Assembly: GCA_017551625.1 (NCBI GenBank)
Contig: JAFZLF010000012.1
Location: 1 to 64,000, forward strand
Direction: 5' to 3'
Source: Clostridiales bacterium
Lineage (GTDB): Bacteria; Bacillota; Clostridia; Saccharofermentanales; Saccharofermentanaceae
DNA length: 64,000 nt
Position numbers and translations under genes: made by a program. Position 1 is the stretch's first letter. Every line of letters begins with the position of its first letter. Of this stretch, positions 15,373 through 23,744 are shown piece after piece. The notes under the pieces are model-generated. The model ran no database searches. It had not been told where the DNA came from and was given only the letters and a program-made list of their open reading frames with translations.

Positions 15373-17961
15373 ATGAAGCGCAGTTACTGGAAGATCGTTT
15401 TCCGATGCATCAAGAGAAGCCTGATGCGATACCTCGCGATCCTGGCGATCATCGCGCTGGGCGTGGGATTTTTCGCCGGGCTCAAAAGCACTATGCCCGC
15501 GTTTTTTGCAACAGGGGATAGGTATGTGCGAAATCAGGCGCTCTACGATTACCGCATCCTCTCGAACGTGGGATTCGGAGACGAAGACGTTGCAAGGATC
15601 AGTGCTTTTGACGGCGTAAGAGCGTGCGAGGGCGCGGTTTACCGGGACGGGATCGTTACCAGAAAGAAAAGTAAAGACGAAGGAAAAGAAGAACTCGTGT
15701 CGGTCGTGCGTTTCCACACGATGACGGAGAATGTAAATAAACTCGATCTTATCGAGGGACGGCTCCCGGAGAGGGATAATGAAGTGGTGGTCGATGCGTA
15801 CGCCTGTAAATCGGACGTCGTGGGCGATACGCTGATCCTGTCGGAAGGGGACGGCTTCGCCTTTTCGGAGTACGAAGTCGTCGGGCGTGTGAGATCGCCG
15901 TACTATCTCAATTTCCAGAAGGGGACGACGGAGATCGGCGACGGATCGGTCGACTATTTCGCCTATGCGCAAAAAGGCGGGCTGGAATTTGACGCGTACA
16001 CCGAAGTGTTCGTCAAGCTCGACGAAGATCCGGAGGCGTTTTCCGATGAGTACGATGCTCGCGCGGAGGAATTCGAGAAGACGCTGAAACCGCATGTCGA
16101 GGAAGTGGTGAATGACCGCTACGCGCGCCTCCAGGAAGAGATCGAAGAGCAATATGCGCAGTACGCCGCGATGTTGGGCGACGTGGATCCGGCGGCGCTC
16201 GATCCGTCGCTGCTCGGGGAAGGACAGGGTGGAGACGCGCTTGTCGCGATGCCTTCTGATGCTCTGGATGCGCTCGCTGATTTTCCTTCTGAAGCGGAAA
16301 CCTATATCCTCAAGCGCGATACGAATGTCGGCTATGTCAGCTTCGGAAATGACGCGAAGATCTTGGACGGCGTCGCATCGGTCTTCCCGCTCTTTTTCTT
16401 CGCGCTGGCCGCGCTCGTCTGCTCGACGACCATGCAGCGTATGGTCTCGGATGAACGAGGCGAGATCGGAACGATGCGCGCGGTGGGGTACTCGAAAGCC
16501 TCCATCGTCCTGAAATATGTCATCTACTCGGGCTCCGCATCCCTGATCGGCGCCGTCGGAGGATTTGCTGCGGGGACGAAGATCTTCCCGTACATTATCT
16601 GGAAGGTCTATGACGTGATGTACGGCTTCGCGCCGATCACATTTACGACCGAGATCCCGCTGTTTCTTATCTCACTTCTCGTGTCGATCCTTTGTTCTGT
16701 AGGCGTGACGGTGCTGACGTGCTTCCGCGAGTTTACGGAGACACCGGCCGAACTCGTCCGCCCGAAGGCTCCGCCGTCCGGCAAACGCATCTTCCTCGAG
16801 TACATCACGCCGGTCTGGAAACGCCTGTCGTTCCTGCATAAGGTCTCCGCTCGGAATATCTTCCGCTTTAAGAAAAGAATGTGGATGATGATCATCGGCA
16901 TCGCCGGATGCACGGCGCTCCTCATCACGGGATTCGGTCTGAAGGACTCGATCAATAACCTCATCAATTTCCAGTACGACGAGATCATGACATATGATGT
17001 GGCCGTGAATTTCGACGCGGATACGACGGCAGAAGAAATGGAGAGCATCCTGAGAGAAGCTGACGGGAAAGCGGGCGTCGAATCCGAGAAGATCCTGATA
17101 CGGACAGAACGCCTGAAACACACCAGTAAGAGTGCGATCCGTGATGTCGAGCTCTTCGTCGCGGATAATCCTGCCTTCACGAAGTTTGTGAATCCGCATA
17201 ACGGGAAAGAAGAGTACGGTCTTCCGAAAGATGGCGAGGTCGGCATCAGTATCAAGCTCGCCGAGACCAATAAGCTTCATGTCGGAGATACGATCACGCT
17301 CGAGTACGGCGAAGAGGGGAGACCGATCACCTGCACGATCGGCTACATCTTCGAGAATTATACATATCACTACGCGATCATGAACGCCGATACTTATGCT
17401 GATGCTCTCGGCGATGAATATGCACCGAGTAGCGCGCTCATCCGCGTGCCGGCGGGAAAGTCGTATGCTTACGGCTCGGCGGTCGGGTCTGCTGACCATA
17501 TCCAGTCATGGACCATCATGGAAGAAGGACGGAAGAGCTTCTCCGAGACGATGGAGAAGATGAACTACGTCGTGGTGCTCGTCATCGTCTGCGCCGCGCT
17601 CCTTGCCTTCATCGTGCTCTTTAACCTAAATAACATCAACATCGCCGAGCGCACTCGCGAGATCGCCACGCTAAAAGTACTCGGGTTCAACCGGGGCGAG
17701 ACCGGAAGCTACGTCTTCCGTGAAAACTTCATCCTGTGTCTCCTCGGATTTGTGTTCGGGATCCCGCTGGGCATTCTCCTGCACCGTTTCGTCATCTCGC
17801 AGATCAAGATGGATATCGTTGCATATAAGATCCTGATCCTGCCGCAGAGTTATCTATACGCGCTGCTCCTCGTCATCCTCTTCTCCCTGGCGGTCGACCT
17901 CATGATGAGAGGGAAGATCCGGGCGATCGATATGACGGAGTCGCTGAAAAGTATTGAGTGA
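15373..17961 (+). CDS. FtsX-like ABC transporter permease (862 aa)
   Basis: An 862-residue membrane protein with the two-FtsX-domain layout: TM1 near residues 18-36, a large extracellular domain (about 40-320) with a charged helical stretch around residues 225-265, three TMs (about 335-455) with the ERGEIGTMRAVGYSK cytosolic loop, a second single TM near 510, another extracellular domain, and three TMs at the end with ERTREIATLKVLGFNRGE. Together with the ATPase it forms a mechanotransmission-type transporter rather than a classical channel. The stop codon lies in a long hairpin. No sensor kinase of the BceS kind is next to it. Confidence 0.9.
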   Translation: MKRSYWKIVFRCIKRSLMRYLAILAIIALGVGFFAGLKSTMPAFFATGDRYVRNQALYDYRILSNVGFGDEDVARISAFDGVRACEGAVYRDGIVTRKKSKDEGKEELVSVVRFHTMTENVNKLDLIEGRLPERDNEVVVDAYACKSDVVGDTLILSEGDGFAFSEYEVVGRVRSPYYLNFQKGTTEIGDGSVDYFAYAQKGGLEFDAYTEVFVKLDEDPEAFSDEYDARAEEFEKTLKPHVEEVVNDRYARLQEEIEEQYAQYAAMLGDVDPAALDPSLLGEGQGGDALVAMPSDALDALADFPSEAETYILKRDTNVGYVSFGNDAKILDGVASVFPLFFFALAALVCSTTMQRMVSDERGEIGTMRAVGYSKASIVLKYVIYSGSASLIGAVGGFAAGTKIFPYIIWKVYDVMYGFAPITFTTEIPLFLISLLVSILCSVGVTVLTCFREFTETPAELVRPKAPPSGKRIFLEYITPVWKRLSFLHKVSARNIFRFKKRMWMMIIGIAGCTALLITGFGLKDSINNLINFQYDEIMTYDVAVNFDADTTAEEMESILREADGKAGVESEKILIRTERLKHTSKSAIRDVELFVADNPAFTKFVNPHNGKEEYGLPKDGEVGISIKLAETNKLHVGDTITLEYGEEGRPITCTIGYIFENYTYHYAIMNADTYADALGDEYAPSSALIRVPAGKSYAYGSAVGSADHIQSWTIMEEGRKSFSETMEKMNYVVVLVIVCAALLAFIVLFNLNNINIAERTREIATLKVLGFNRGETGSYVFRENFILCLLGFVFGIPLGILLHRFVISQIKMDIVAYKILILPQSYLYALLLVILFSLAVDLMMRGKIRAIDMTESLKSIE

Positions 17962-18037
17962 TCGAGAGGCGTTCCTCGGCTCAAGTCCTCGACGCTTCGC
18001 GTCTGCGGAAGTCGCCTCGGAAGAGCCTCTCGATCAC
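17958..18037. other. Long hairpin across the permease stop codon
   Basis: A perfect 13-bp outer stem, GTGATCGAGAGGC (17958-17970) with GCCTCTCGATCAC (18025-18037), encloses further pairing, including a GACGC/GCGTC mini-hairpin near 17990-18002. The arm begins in the last codons of the permease gene. There is only a weak T-rich tract afterwards, so it may be a transcript-end stabiliser or a terminator. Confidence 0.6.
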
Positions 18038-18054
18038 GCCATCTCTTTCAGTGC

Positions 18055-18083
18055 TTGTCTATCGTTCATTCCAATGGTATAAT
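18055..18083 (+). promoter_or_regulatory. Promoter of the XRE regulator gene
   Basis: TTGTCT (18055-18060), 17 bases, TATAAT (18078-18083), about 55 bases upstream of the regulator start. Confidence 0.6.
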
Positions 18084-18139
18084 CAATATGCAACTCGAAA
18101 AGAGTTCAGATGGAAGAATAAATGAATCGAGGGATGAGT

Positions 18140-18490
18140 ATGCAGATCGAGATAGATACGAAACGACTGATCGCTTGCCGTAAGAAACTGGGACTTACGC
18201 AGGCGGAAGCCGCGGAACTTGTAGGTGTAAGCCAGCCTGCTTACCAGCGATACGAGGCCGGGACCAGAAGCCCTTCTGTTCAGGTGGCCATGATGATCGC
18301 TAATGCGATGCAGACATCACTTGACTACCTTACAGGTAGCAGCAAGACGAAGCAGCCGGACTTTATCTTGGTGAATAAGAAAGAAGATCCGACCTTATTC
18401 ACAATCGTGGAACAGTGCAAAGGTTTTGATGATGAGCAACTAAAGCGTTTGCTTGTCTATTTCAAACATATGAAGGAGTCCGGCAATTGA
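18140..18490 (+). CDS. XRE-family HTH transcriptional regulator (116 aa)
   Basis: A small DNA-binding protein with an N-terminal Cro/CI-type helix-turn-helix (about residues 8-62): IACRKKLGLTQAEAAELVGVSQPAYQRYE, then SPSVQVAMMIANAMQ and the family's LDYLTG end. The remaining about 45 residues are helical and may dimerise. The ATG at 18140 has GAGGG 6 bases upstream; an ATG at 18122 is possible but has a poorer site. It is single, with its own promoter, converging on the BlaI-M56 lipoprotein operon across a hairpin. No phage genes are nearby, so it is probably a chromosomal regulator. Confidence 0.85.
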   Translation: MQIEIDTKRLIACRKKLGLTQAEAAELVGVSQPAYQRYEAGTRSPSVQVAMMIANAMQTSLDYLTGSSKTKQPDFILVNKKEDPTLFTIVEQCKGFDDEQLKRLLVYFKHMKESGN

Positions 18491-18543
18491 TGATCTGATC
18501 TGGATGTTCTGTACGTGAAGCCCGGATACGAGGCACAAGGAGA

Positions 18544-18587
18544 GCCGGATCCGATCCTGTGCTAGGATGCAGCTCGTCGGATCCGGC
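18544..18587. terminator. Hairpin between convergent genes
   Basis: GCCGGATCCGA (18544-18554) and TCGGATCCGGC (18577-18587) form a perfect 11-bp stem between the ends of the XRE gene and the lipoprotein gene on the other strand. Neither side has a strong T-run, so a two-way terminator role is likely but not certain. Confidence 0.45.
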
Positions 18588-18593
18588 CTGCGC

Positions 18594-19241
18594 TTAAGTG
18601 TAGTTGGTATATACCGTGCTGTGCCGGATCATGTCGCCATACTGCGAACTGAAGTTTCCTTGTTCGATCTGCTCCCAGGTGGTGTCTGCATCGTCGACCA
18701 GCACATAGTACTCATAGTGCTTATAGATCGCTGTCGCCGGGGCGTCTCCGGTATAGTGATTCAGGTATTTGAAAGTTTCTCTGCGGTCGAGTTTGTCGGA
18801 AGAACTGTCCCGGACCTGGATCGAGAATTCTTTCCCGTCGTATTCGAGAAGCGTGAAGTACAGGACAGGATAGTTATCTTTCTCCTGTTCGTAGAGTTCT
18901 TCGCTCATATTCTGCCCGTCCAGCGTGTAGTAATTCGCGCAGAGGACGGCCGCGGGAAGACCATCGGAGACGGACTTATAGAAAGCGTCCCAGACTTCCT
19001 GTCCAAAGGTGCATCCCACATCTTCAAAAACGACGACATCGGATCTTTTCGCGAGTTCCAGCGCCTCGTCTGCCGAGCATTTCTTCTGGAAAATCTCTTC
19101 CATTTTCTCTTTCGCCTCCTTCTGATCAGTAGTGCTCTGGGTAGCGGCCGGACTTACTGATGCGTCCGTCGGCTTTGTCGCGCATGAAGTAAACATCATG
19201 AGCGAACTTAGGATCAGTAAAGTGGTAATAAGTTTCTTCAT
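18594..19241 (-). CDS. Lipoprotein of the BlaI/M56 operon (215 aa)
   Basis: Predicted lipoprotein of unknown function. The ATG at 19241 has CGAGG 9 bases upstream; the in-frame TTG before it is unlikely. Signal peptide with lipobox FTSC at about residue 20 is followed by a Thr/Ala/Ser tether and a Glu/Lys-rich helix. The domain of about 140 residues contains KRSDVVVFEDVGCTFGQEVWDAF and VLYFTLLEYDGKEFSIQV, an alpha/beta pattern I cannot place. It follows the M56 metallopeptidase gene by 24 bases and probably shares its transcript, which suggests that it is controlled by, or is a target of, that pair. Confidence 0.75.
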   Translation of the reverse strand: MKKLITTLLILSSLMMFTSCATKPTDASVSPAATQSTTDQKEAKEKMEEIFQKKCSADEALELAKRSDVVVFEDVGCTFGQEVWDAFYKSVSDGLPAAVLCANYYTLDGQNMSEELYEQEKDNYPVLYFTLLEYDGKEFSIQVRDSSSDKLDRRETFKYLNHYTGDAPATAIYKHYEYYVLVDDADTTWEQIEQGNFSSQYGDMIRHSTVYTNYT

Positions 19242-19265
19242 AGTTATCAACCTCGATTTCTTTTT

Positions 19266-20177
19266 TCAGCCTGCATTGGTAAGCAGGGTGTACATGATCG
19301 CCAGGATCAGGATCGTAAACCCGGCGGCGGAAACGACTGTCATCTTCTTATAGGACAGTACATTTTCGATGCGCGTCCGGACTTTGGCCCCGCCGAAGGC
19401 CGAGGCAAAGAGACTCTTGCTCCGGGTGGCGTCCAGTAGCGCGTGGGCATATTCTTTCCGCTCTTCGGCACTGTATGCGGCGACGGCCGATTCGTCGCAG
19501 GCAAGCTCCAGATCGGATAGGAATTCTTTCAGGAAAACCCATGACAGGGGATTGAACCAGTGGATGGCGGCGGCCAGAAAACCCAAAAGTCTCCAGAAAT
19601 TGTCGCCGCGCCTGATGTGTGTCTTCTCGTGCTTTAGGATGTACCGAAGATCACGATCGGAATACGATTCCGGGAGGAGTATCCGCGGACGGAGGATCCC
19701 GTACACAGCAGGGCTTCCGACTTTCCCGGAGAGGTAGATATTCTCACGTAGATGATGTGCATCTTTGATCTCGCGCTTCGTGCCCACATACAGTATGGCC
19801 AGCGAAAGAAGGATCGCCAGCGCGCCGATGATCCACACCAGACCCGCGATCTCGAAGACATGGGTCAGGATGTTCTCCTTAAATGTAACGGGGGAGTAAC
19901 TGTCCGCCTGCATGAGGACATTGGACTGGGACATCGCGAGCTGATCAGCGGGCTGATACACCGTGACCGTCCTCGTGGTGAACTTTGCGATCAGACTCAT
20001 CAGGCCGTATTTACTATTGATGCCGAGCGGGAAACACATGCGCACGAAGGGGATGATCCACAGGAAAACGAGGACTCTCCTGGGGATCCGGAGCTTCCTA
20101 AGAAGCAGCACCAGCAGCCCCATGAATGAGGCGATGATGCTCATATTAAAGATCCAGTAGCATAGATTTCCCAGCAT
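19266..20177 (-). CDS. M56 (BlaR1/MecR1-type) membrane metallopeptidase
   Basis: A 303-residue integral membrane protein with hydrophobic segments near residues 5-25, 33-50, about 105-125 and the C-terminus. The zinc-protease motif HEKTH lies at about residue 183, within ILKHEKTHIRRGD, and FKEFLSDLELACDESAV supplies the downstream Glu/Asp ligands. M56 proteins cleave the BlaI/MecI repressor or an accessory factor when triggered. BlaR1 proper has an extracellular penicillin-binding sensor domain of about 250 residues; here it is absent, so the signal is not evidently beta-lactam. The start follows AAGGTGATC, formed by the end of the repressor gene. Confidence 0.9.
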   Translation of the reverse strand: MLGNLCYWIFNMSIIASFMGLLVLLLRKLRIPRRVLVFLWIIPFVRMCFPLGINSKYGLMSLIAKFTTRTVTVYQPADQLAMSQSNVLMQADSYSPVTFKENILTHVFEIAGLVWIIGALAILLSLAILYVGTKREIKDAHHLRENIYLSGKVGSPAVYGILRPRILLPESYSDRDLRYILKHEKTHIRRGDNFWRLLGFLAAAIHWFNPLSWVFLKEFLSDLELACDESAVAAYSAEERKEYAHALLDATRSKSLFASAFGGAKVRTRIENVLSYKKMTVVSAAGFTILILAIMYTLLTNAG

Positions 20178-20183
20178 CGGTGA

Positions 20184-20540
20184 TCACCTTTTGTCGATGA
20201 GTTTGCGGAGTTCTTCGATCTCGCTGTCCGAGAGTTTCTCATCTTCGAGAAGCGCCGAGAAAAGCGCTCGCCTCGAGCCCCCGAAGACCTTGTCGAGGAG
20301 CGATCTTGCTTCGGTTTTCTGCACTTCTTCCTGCGAGATCAGAGGTGTGCAGATGAAGCCGGGCTCGTCTCTTCGGATGAAGCCCTTCGCCTCGAGTTTT
20401 TTGATGATCGTGTAGGTGGTGTTCTTATTCCAGCCGATGGAGTCGGCGGCGATCAGGCTGATCTCTTTTGCCGAGAGGGGCCCCTTCGCCCAGAGGATCT
20501 CCATCACTTTCGCTTCGCTGTCAAAAAGTTTCTCCTTCAT
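20184..20540 (-). CDS. BlaI/MecI/CopY-family repressor
   Basis: A 118-residue winged-helix repressor: LFDSEAKVMEILWAKGPLSAKEI, then WNKNTTYTIIKKLEAKGFIRR and a C-terminal dimer region with LSDSEIEELRKLI. The ATG at 20540 follows GAGGAGG by 6 bases; an upstream TTG is not needed. The family binds ACTACA-type dyads as a dimer and is cut near the wing by the partner M56 protease. Matching dyads lie over its own promoter (20617-20648). Six bases separate it from the protease gene. It should repress its own three-gene operon. Confidence 0.92.
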   Translation of the reverse strand: MKEKLFDSEAKVMEILWAKGPLSAKEISLIAADSIGWNKNTTYTIIKKLEAKGFIRRDEPGFICTPLISQEEVQKTEARSLLDKVFGGSRRALFSALLEDEKLSDSEIEELRKLIDKR

Positions 20541-20616
20541 TGATACCTCCTCAAGCACTCGGCCACGGCTTTCTGTATCAAGCTGCCGGGTAGAAAAGTG
20601 CTTTTCGTGCCGTTGG

Positions 20617-20661
20617 ACTATTCTTGTAGTCTATACTACTGCGGTAGTCTGCGGGTGTCAA
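20617..20661 (-). promoter_or_regulatory. BlaI-type promoter with tandem operators
   Basis: On the minus strand TTGACA (20656-20661), 17 bases, and TAGTAT (20633-20638) form the promoter. The dyad ACTAC-N4-GTAGT at 20635-20648 lies in the spacer and overlaps the -10; a weaker ACTAT-N4-GTAGT at 20617-20630 lies just downstream. The spacing fits the known BlaI/MecI consensus TACTACA-N2-TGTAGTA, so the repressor would block polymerase directly. Confidence 0.8.
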
Positions 20662-20743
20662 TAGAAAATCGGAAACATGACAATAGAGTCATTTTCCGGG
20701 ACTTGCACAGACGGAGCATATCAGGAATATGAATCAGTGGAGC

Positions 20744-21388
20744 CTACCGGTTCAGATACTTCTCGCAGAATCCGCCGACTGTCTCGCGGACGTATTTCTC
20801 GCAGGCGTTACGCTCGGTCATCTCGATGGTGAGATCGTACCGGCCGGAGTTTCTCGTCGCGTCCCATTTGCAAAGGATCGCGACGGTCATGAGGTCGAAG
20901 GATCCCGGTGCCAGAGAGTGGTGGTTGTAAACGACATAGTCGGGAAGATCGGTGACAGGTTCTCTGTCTTTTTGGAGACAAAAGTACATCGAGACGAACT
21001 GGTCATCATACAGAGTGGTCAGCCCGATACTGTATTCTTCTCCGAGTTTTTCTCTGACGATCGCAGTGGCCAGGGGAGAGACGATGGCCTCTGTCTTTTC
21101 GACTTCCTTCTCGAGATCATCGTTGCTGACGAGTCTGTTCGCACTTGCCAGAGCCTCCTCGTCGCGAAAAGCGATGTTGTGCTTGCGGATCACATCGAAT
21201 ATCGCATCCGGTACATGGGAAGCGAAGGGACCGGTTTTCGTATTGATCTCTTTCCCGTCACGCGTAGTCATCTTGAAGAGATGATCGTCCATCGTGATCT
21301 CGACAACATCGCTAAACAGCACTTCTTTCTTTGAGAAGCGTTTCTCGATGATAAACCTGTCTTTTCCTATCGTGAGGTTTAATCTCAT
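20744..21388 (-). CDS. Conserved-looking cytosolic protein of unknown function (214 aa)
   Basis: No signal peptide or membrane segment. The first about 70 residues look like a small beta-domain (FIIEKRFSKKEVLFSDVVEI, MDDHLFKMTTRDGKEI), of the kind found in PH-like folds. The rest is alpha/beta with VYNHHSLAPGSFDLMTVAIL and CEKYVRETVGGFCEKYL. I do not recognise a family. AGGA lies 8 bases before the ATG. It stands alone on the minus strand, with a promoter of the zinc operon diverging to its right and the BlaI promoter region to its left. It resembles small clostridial proteins encoded singly; function unknown. Confidence 0.65.
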   Translation of the reverse strand: MRLNLTIGKDRFIIEKRFSKKEVLFSDVVEITMDDHLFKMTTRDGKEINTKTGPFASHVPDAIFDVIRKHNIAFRDEEALASANRLVSNDDLEKEVEKTEAIVSPLATAIVREKLGEEYSIGLTTLYDDQFVSMYFCLQKDREPVTDLPDYVVYNHHSLAPGSFDLMTVAILCKWDATRNSGRYDLTIEMTERNACEKYVRETVGGFCEKYLNR

Positions 21389-21522
21389 GGTCTGATCCTG
21401 TCTGCCTTCCGGAATCTATGTGTCTTGATTGTAGCACACGATGACATCAAGTGCGACGGATGTGTTTGTTTCCGCCGTTTCCCGGGCTTCGCTCCCGGCA
21501 TGCACGCACGGAAGAAGGAATA

Positions 21523-21552
21523 TTGACAGTACTTCTGACATCGTCCTATAAT
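21523..21552 (+). promoter_or_regulatory. Promoter of the zinc import operon
   Basis: TTGACA (21523-21528), 18 bases, TATAAT (21547-21552): the best-conserved promoter in the window, 59 bases before the first gene. I could not see a clear Zur- or AdcR-type dyad. Confidence 0.8.
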
Positions 21553-21611
21553 TGGGGGCGGTTCACGTAGAAGTGCCCGAAGTAAAGAATAGTGTATAGA
21601 GGAGAAAGCAG

Positions 21612-21923
21612 ATGAACGACCGGAAAATGACGATGCTTATGCGTGTCGCGGCAGGGATCATGGGATTCCTGATTCTGGGTATCATGCTCTTCTCTACCAT
21701 CTACATCGCAGTCGAATCAAACCACGAGTGTGAAGGCGAGGAGTGTCCGATCTGCTTCATTATCGAGCAGTGTGAGAACACGCTTCAGCAGTTCCGTACC
21801 GGGATGACGTTCCGGATGCCGGTCATTCTCGCGGTCGTCGCTGCCATTCTCACGTTTGTTTGCGGCATCCGTGTTTCCGCTAAGGAAACACCGGTTTCTC
21901 AGAAAGTCCGGATGAATAATTGA
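21612..21923 (+). CDS. Small Cys-rich membrane protein of the zinc operon (103 aa)
   Basis: Two membrane helices (about residues 10-34 and 68-88) enclose an extracellular loop with HECEGEECPICFIIEQC: four Cys and one His in 17 residues, a likely metal site. Such short HxCxGxxCPxC proteins are found beside metal ABC transporters in Firmicutes; from context it could hand zinc to the binding protein or sense it. GAGGAG precedes the ATG by 7 bases. The binding-protein gene follows after 50 bases and the five genes 21612-25152 form one operon with a strong promoter. Confidence 0.75.
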   Translation: MNDRKMTMLMRVAAGIMGFLILGIMLFSTIYIAVESNHECEGEECPICFIIEQCENTLQQFRTGMTFRMPVILAVVAAILTFVCGIRVSAKETPVSQKVRMNN

Positions 21924-21973
21924 TACTCCTCCACAACCTGTCTCACATATAGACCATACTGGAGGAAATCATA

Positions 21974-23014
21974 ATGAAGAAAATCATTTCTGTCCTGTTG
22001 GCGGGTTTGCTGCTGGCAGGAAGCACTACTGCATGCCGTTCCATGGAAAAGGCTAATGCAGATAAGAAAAAGATCCAGATCGTAACGACGATTTTCCCGG
22101 AATATGACTGGGTCATGAATATACTCGGAGAGAATCCGGCGGGGGCGGATATTACGCTGCTTCTGGATAATGGAGTCGATCTTCACAGCTATCAGCCGAC
22201 GGCGGACGACATCATGAAGATATCGACCTGCGACCTGTTTATCTTTGTCGGCGGTGAGTCGGATGAGTGGGTCGAGGATGTGCTCTCGGAATCCCGGAAC
22301 AAAGATATGATCGTGATCGATCTTCTGGAGACACTGGGCGAGTCGGTCAAGGAAGAGGAAGTGGTCGAGGGCATGGAACATGAACACGACCACGAAGAAG
22401 ACGAAGAGGATCACGACCATGAAGAAGAACACGATCACGAGGATGAACACGATCACGACCATGAAGAGGGCGAGGTCGAGTATGATGAGCATGTGTGGCT
22501 CTCGCTCCGGCATGCGGCCGTGCTGACGCGCGCTATCTCAGATGCGCTGCAGAAGATCGATCCGGATCATGCCGATATCTATAAGAAGAATACCGATGAT
22601 TATGTGAAAAAACTGACGGATCTGGATGCGCAGTATCAGGAGGTCGTGGACAGCGCGACTGTAAAGACGGTGCTCTTTGGCGACCGTTTCCCGTTCCGTT
22701 ATCTGACAGACGACTATGGTCTTTCATACTATGCGGCGTTTGTGGGCTGCTCGGCGGAGACCGAGGCCAGCTTCGAGACTATCACGTTCCTGGCGCAGAA
22801 GATCGATGAACTCGGGCTTCACACGGTCATGACCATCGAGGGCAAGGACAAAAGAATCGCCGAGACGATCGTAAATAATACGCAGACGAAAGACCAGAAG
22901 ATCCTGACGCTGGACTCCATGCAGTCTTCTACGTCGAAAGACAGCAAGGACGGTAAGACATATCTGTCTATCATGGAGAGCAATCTTCTGGTGCTGAAAG
23001 AGGCACTGCAGTAA
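21974..23014 (+). CDS. znuA: Zinc ABC transporter substrate-binding lipoprotein
   Basis: A 346-residue cluster A-I (ZnuA/AdcA/TroA) metal-binding lipoprotein: lipobox TTAC at about residue 21, then IVTTIFPEYDWV and DLHSYQPTADD, containing the first His ligand. The later ligands are likely H in EYDEHVWLS, and D/E in the C lobe. Between residues about 130 and 165 is a loop of His, Asp and Glu (HEHDHEEDEEDHDH and similar) that is the usual mark of zinc rather than manganese binding. It captures zinc outside the membrane and passes it to ZnuB. Gap to the ATPase gene is 16 bases. Confidence 0.92.
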   Translation: MKKIISVLLAGLLLAGSTTACRSMEKANADKKKIQIVTTIFPEYDWVMNILGENPAGADITLLLDNGVDLHSYQPTADDIMKISTCDLFIFVGGESDEWVEDVLSESRNKDMIVIDLLETLGESVKEEEVVEGMEHEHDHEEDEEDHDHEEEHDHEDEHDHDHEEGEVEYDEHVWLSLRHAAVLTRAISDALQKIDPDHADIYKKNTDDYVKKLTDLDAQYQEVVDSATVKTVLFGDRFPFRYLTDDYGLSYYAAFVGCSAETEASFETITFLAQKIDELGLHTVMTIEGKDKRIAETIVNNTQTKDQKILTLDSMQSSTSKDSKDGKTYLSIMESNLLVLKEALQ

Positions 23015-23030
23015 GGAAGGAGAGATCGGT

Positions 23031-23744
23031 ATGGCACAGCTCACCGTTTCGGATCTGACTCTGGGCTACGAGGGGAAAGGTCTGGTCGAGGGACTGAATT
23101 TCACTATTGAATCGGGCGATTACCTATGTATCGTCGGCGAGAACGGATCCGGAAAAACGACGCTGATGAAGACACTCCTTCATCTTCAGGAACCACTTTC
23201 CGGGGAGATCCGCTTCGGTGATGATCTTCGTGCCAATGAGATCGGGTATCTTCCCCAGCAGACAGTCGTACAGAAGGACTTCCCGGCATCCGTGAGAGAG
23301 ATCGTTCTCTCCGGATGTCAGGGAAGGTCCGGTCTTCGTCCGTTCTACCGGCGCAGGGAGAAAGCTCTGGCGGAAGAGAATATGAAGAAGATGGGTGTGA
23401 TGGATCTGGCAGGGAGGTGCTACCGGGAACTGTCCGGAGGACAGCAGCAGAGGGTCCTGCTGGCGCGGGCTCTGTGTGCGACACGGAAGGTGCTGCTTCT
23501 CGATGAGCCGGTCTCGGGGCTGGATCCGAAGGTCACAGCCGAGATGTACCGTCTGATCGGGGAACTCCACCGCGAGGGAGTCACGATCATCATGATCTCC
23601 CACGACATTACGGCCGCGATCAGATATGCCACCCACATCCTCCATATCGGGAAGAAGATCTTCTACGGAACGACCGATGCCTATCTGCAGAGCGACGTCG
23701 GGCATATGTTTCTTCTGGAACACGAAGAGGAGGTGGAAGCATGA
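23031..23744 (+). CDS. znuC: Zinc ABC transporter ATP-binding protein
   Basis: 237 residues with Walker A GENGSGKTT (about 36-44), Q-loop YLPQQ, signature LSGGQQQR (about 133), Walker B VLLLDEPVSGLD (about 155) and switch His in ISHD. The pattern is that of metal-importing ATPases. It powers the permease whose gene overlaps it by four bases (ATGA at 23741), showing translational coupling. AAGGAGAG lies upstream of the ATG. Confidence 0.93.
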   Translation: MAQLTVSDLTLGYEGKGLVEGLNFTIESGDYLCIVGENGSGKTTLMKTLLHLQEPLSGEIRFGDDLRANEIGYLPQQTVVQKDFPASVREIVLSGCQGRSGLRPFYRRREKALAEENMKKMGVMDLAGRCYRELSGGQQQRVLLARALCATRKVLLLDEPVSGLDPKVTAEMYRLIGELHREGVTIIMISHDITAAIRYATHILHIGKKIFYGTTDAYLQSDVGHMFLLEHEEEVEA

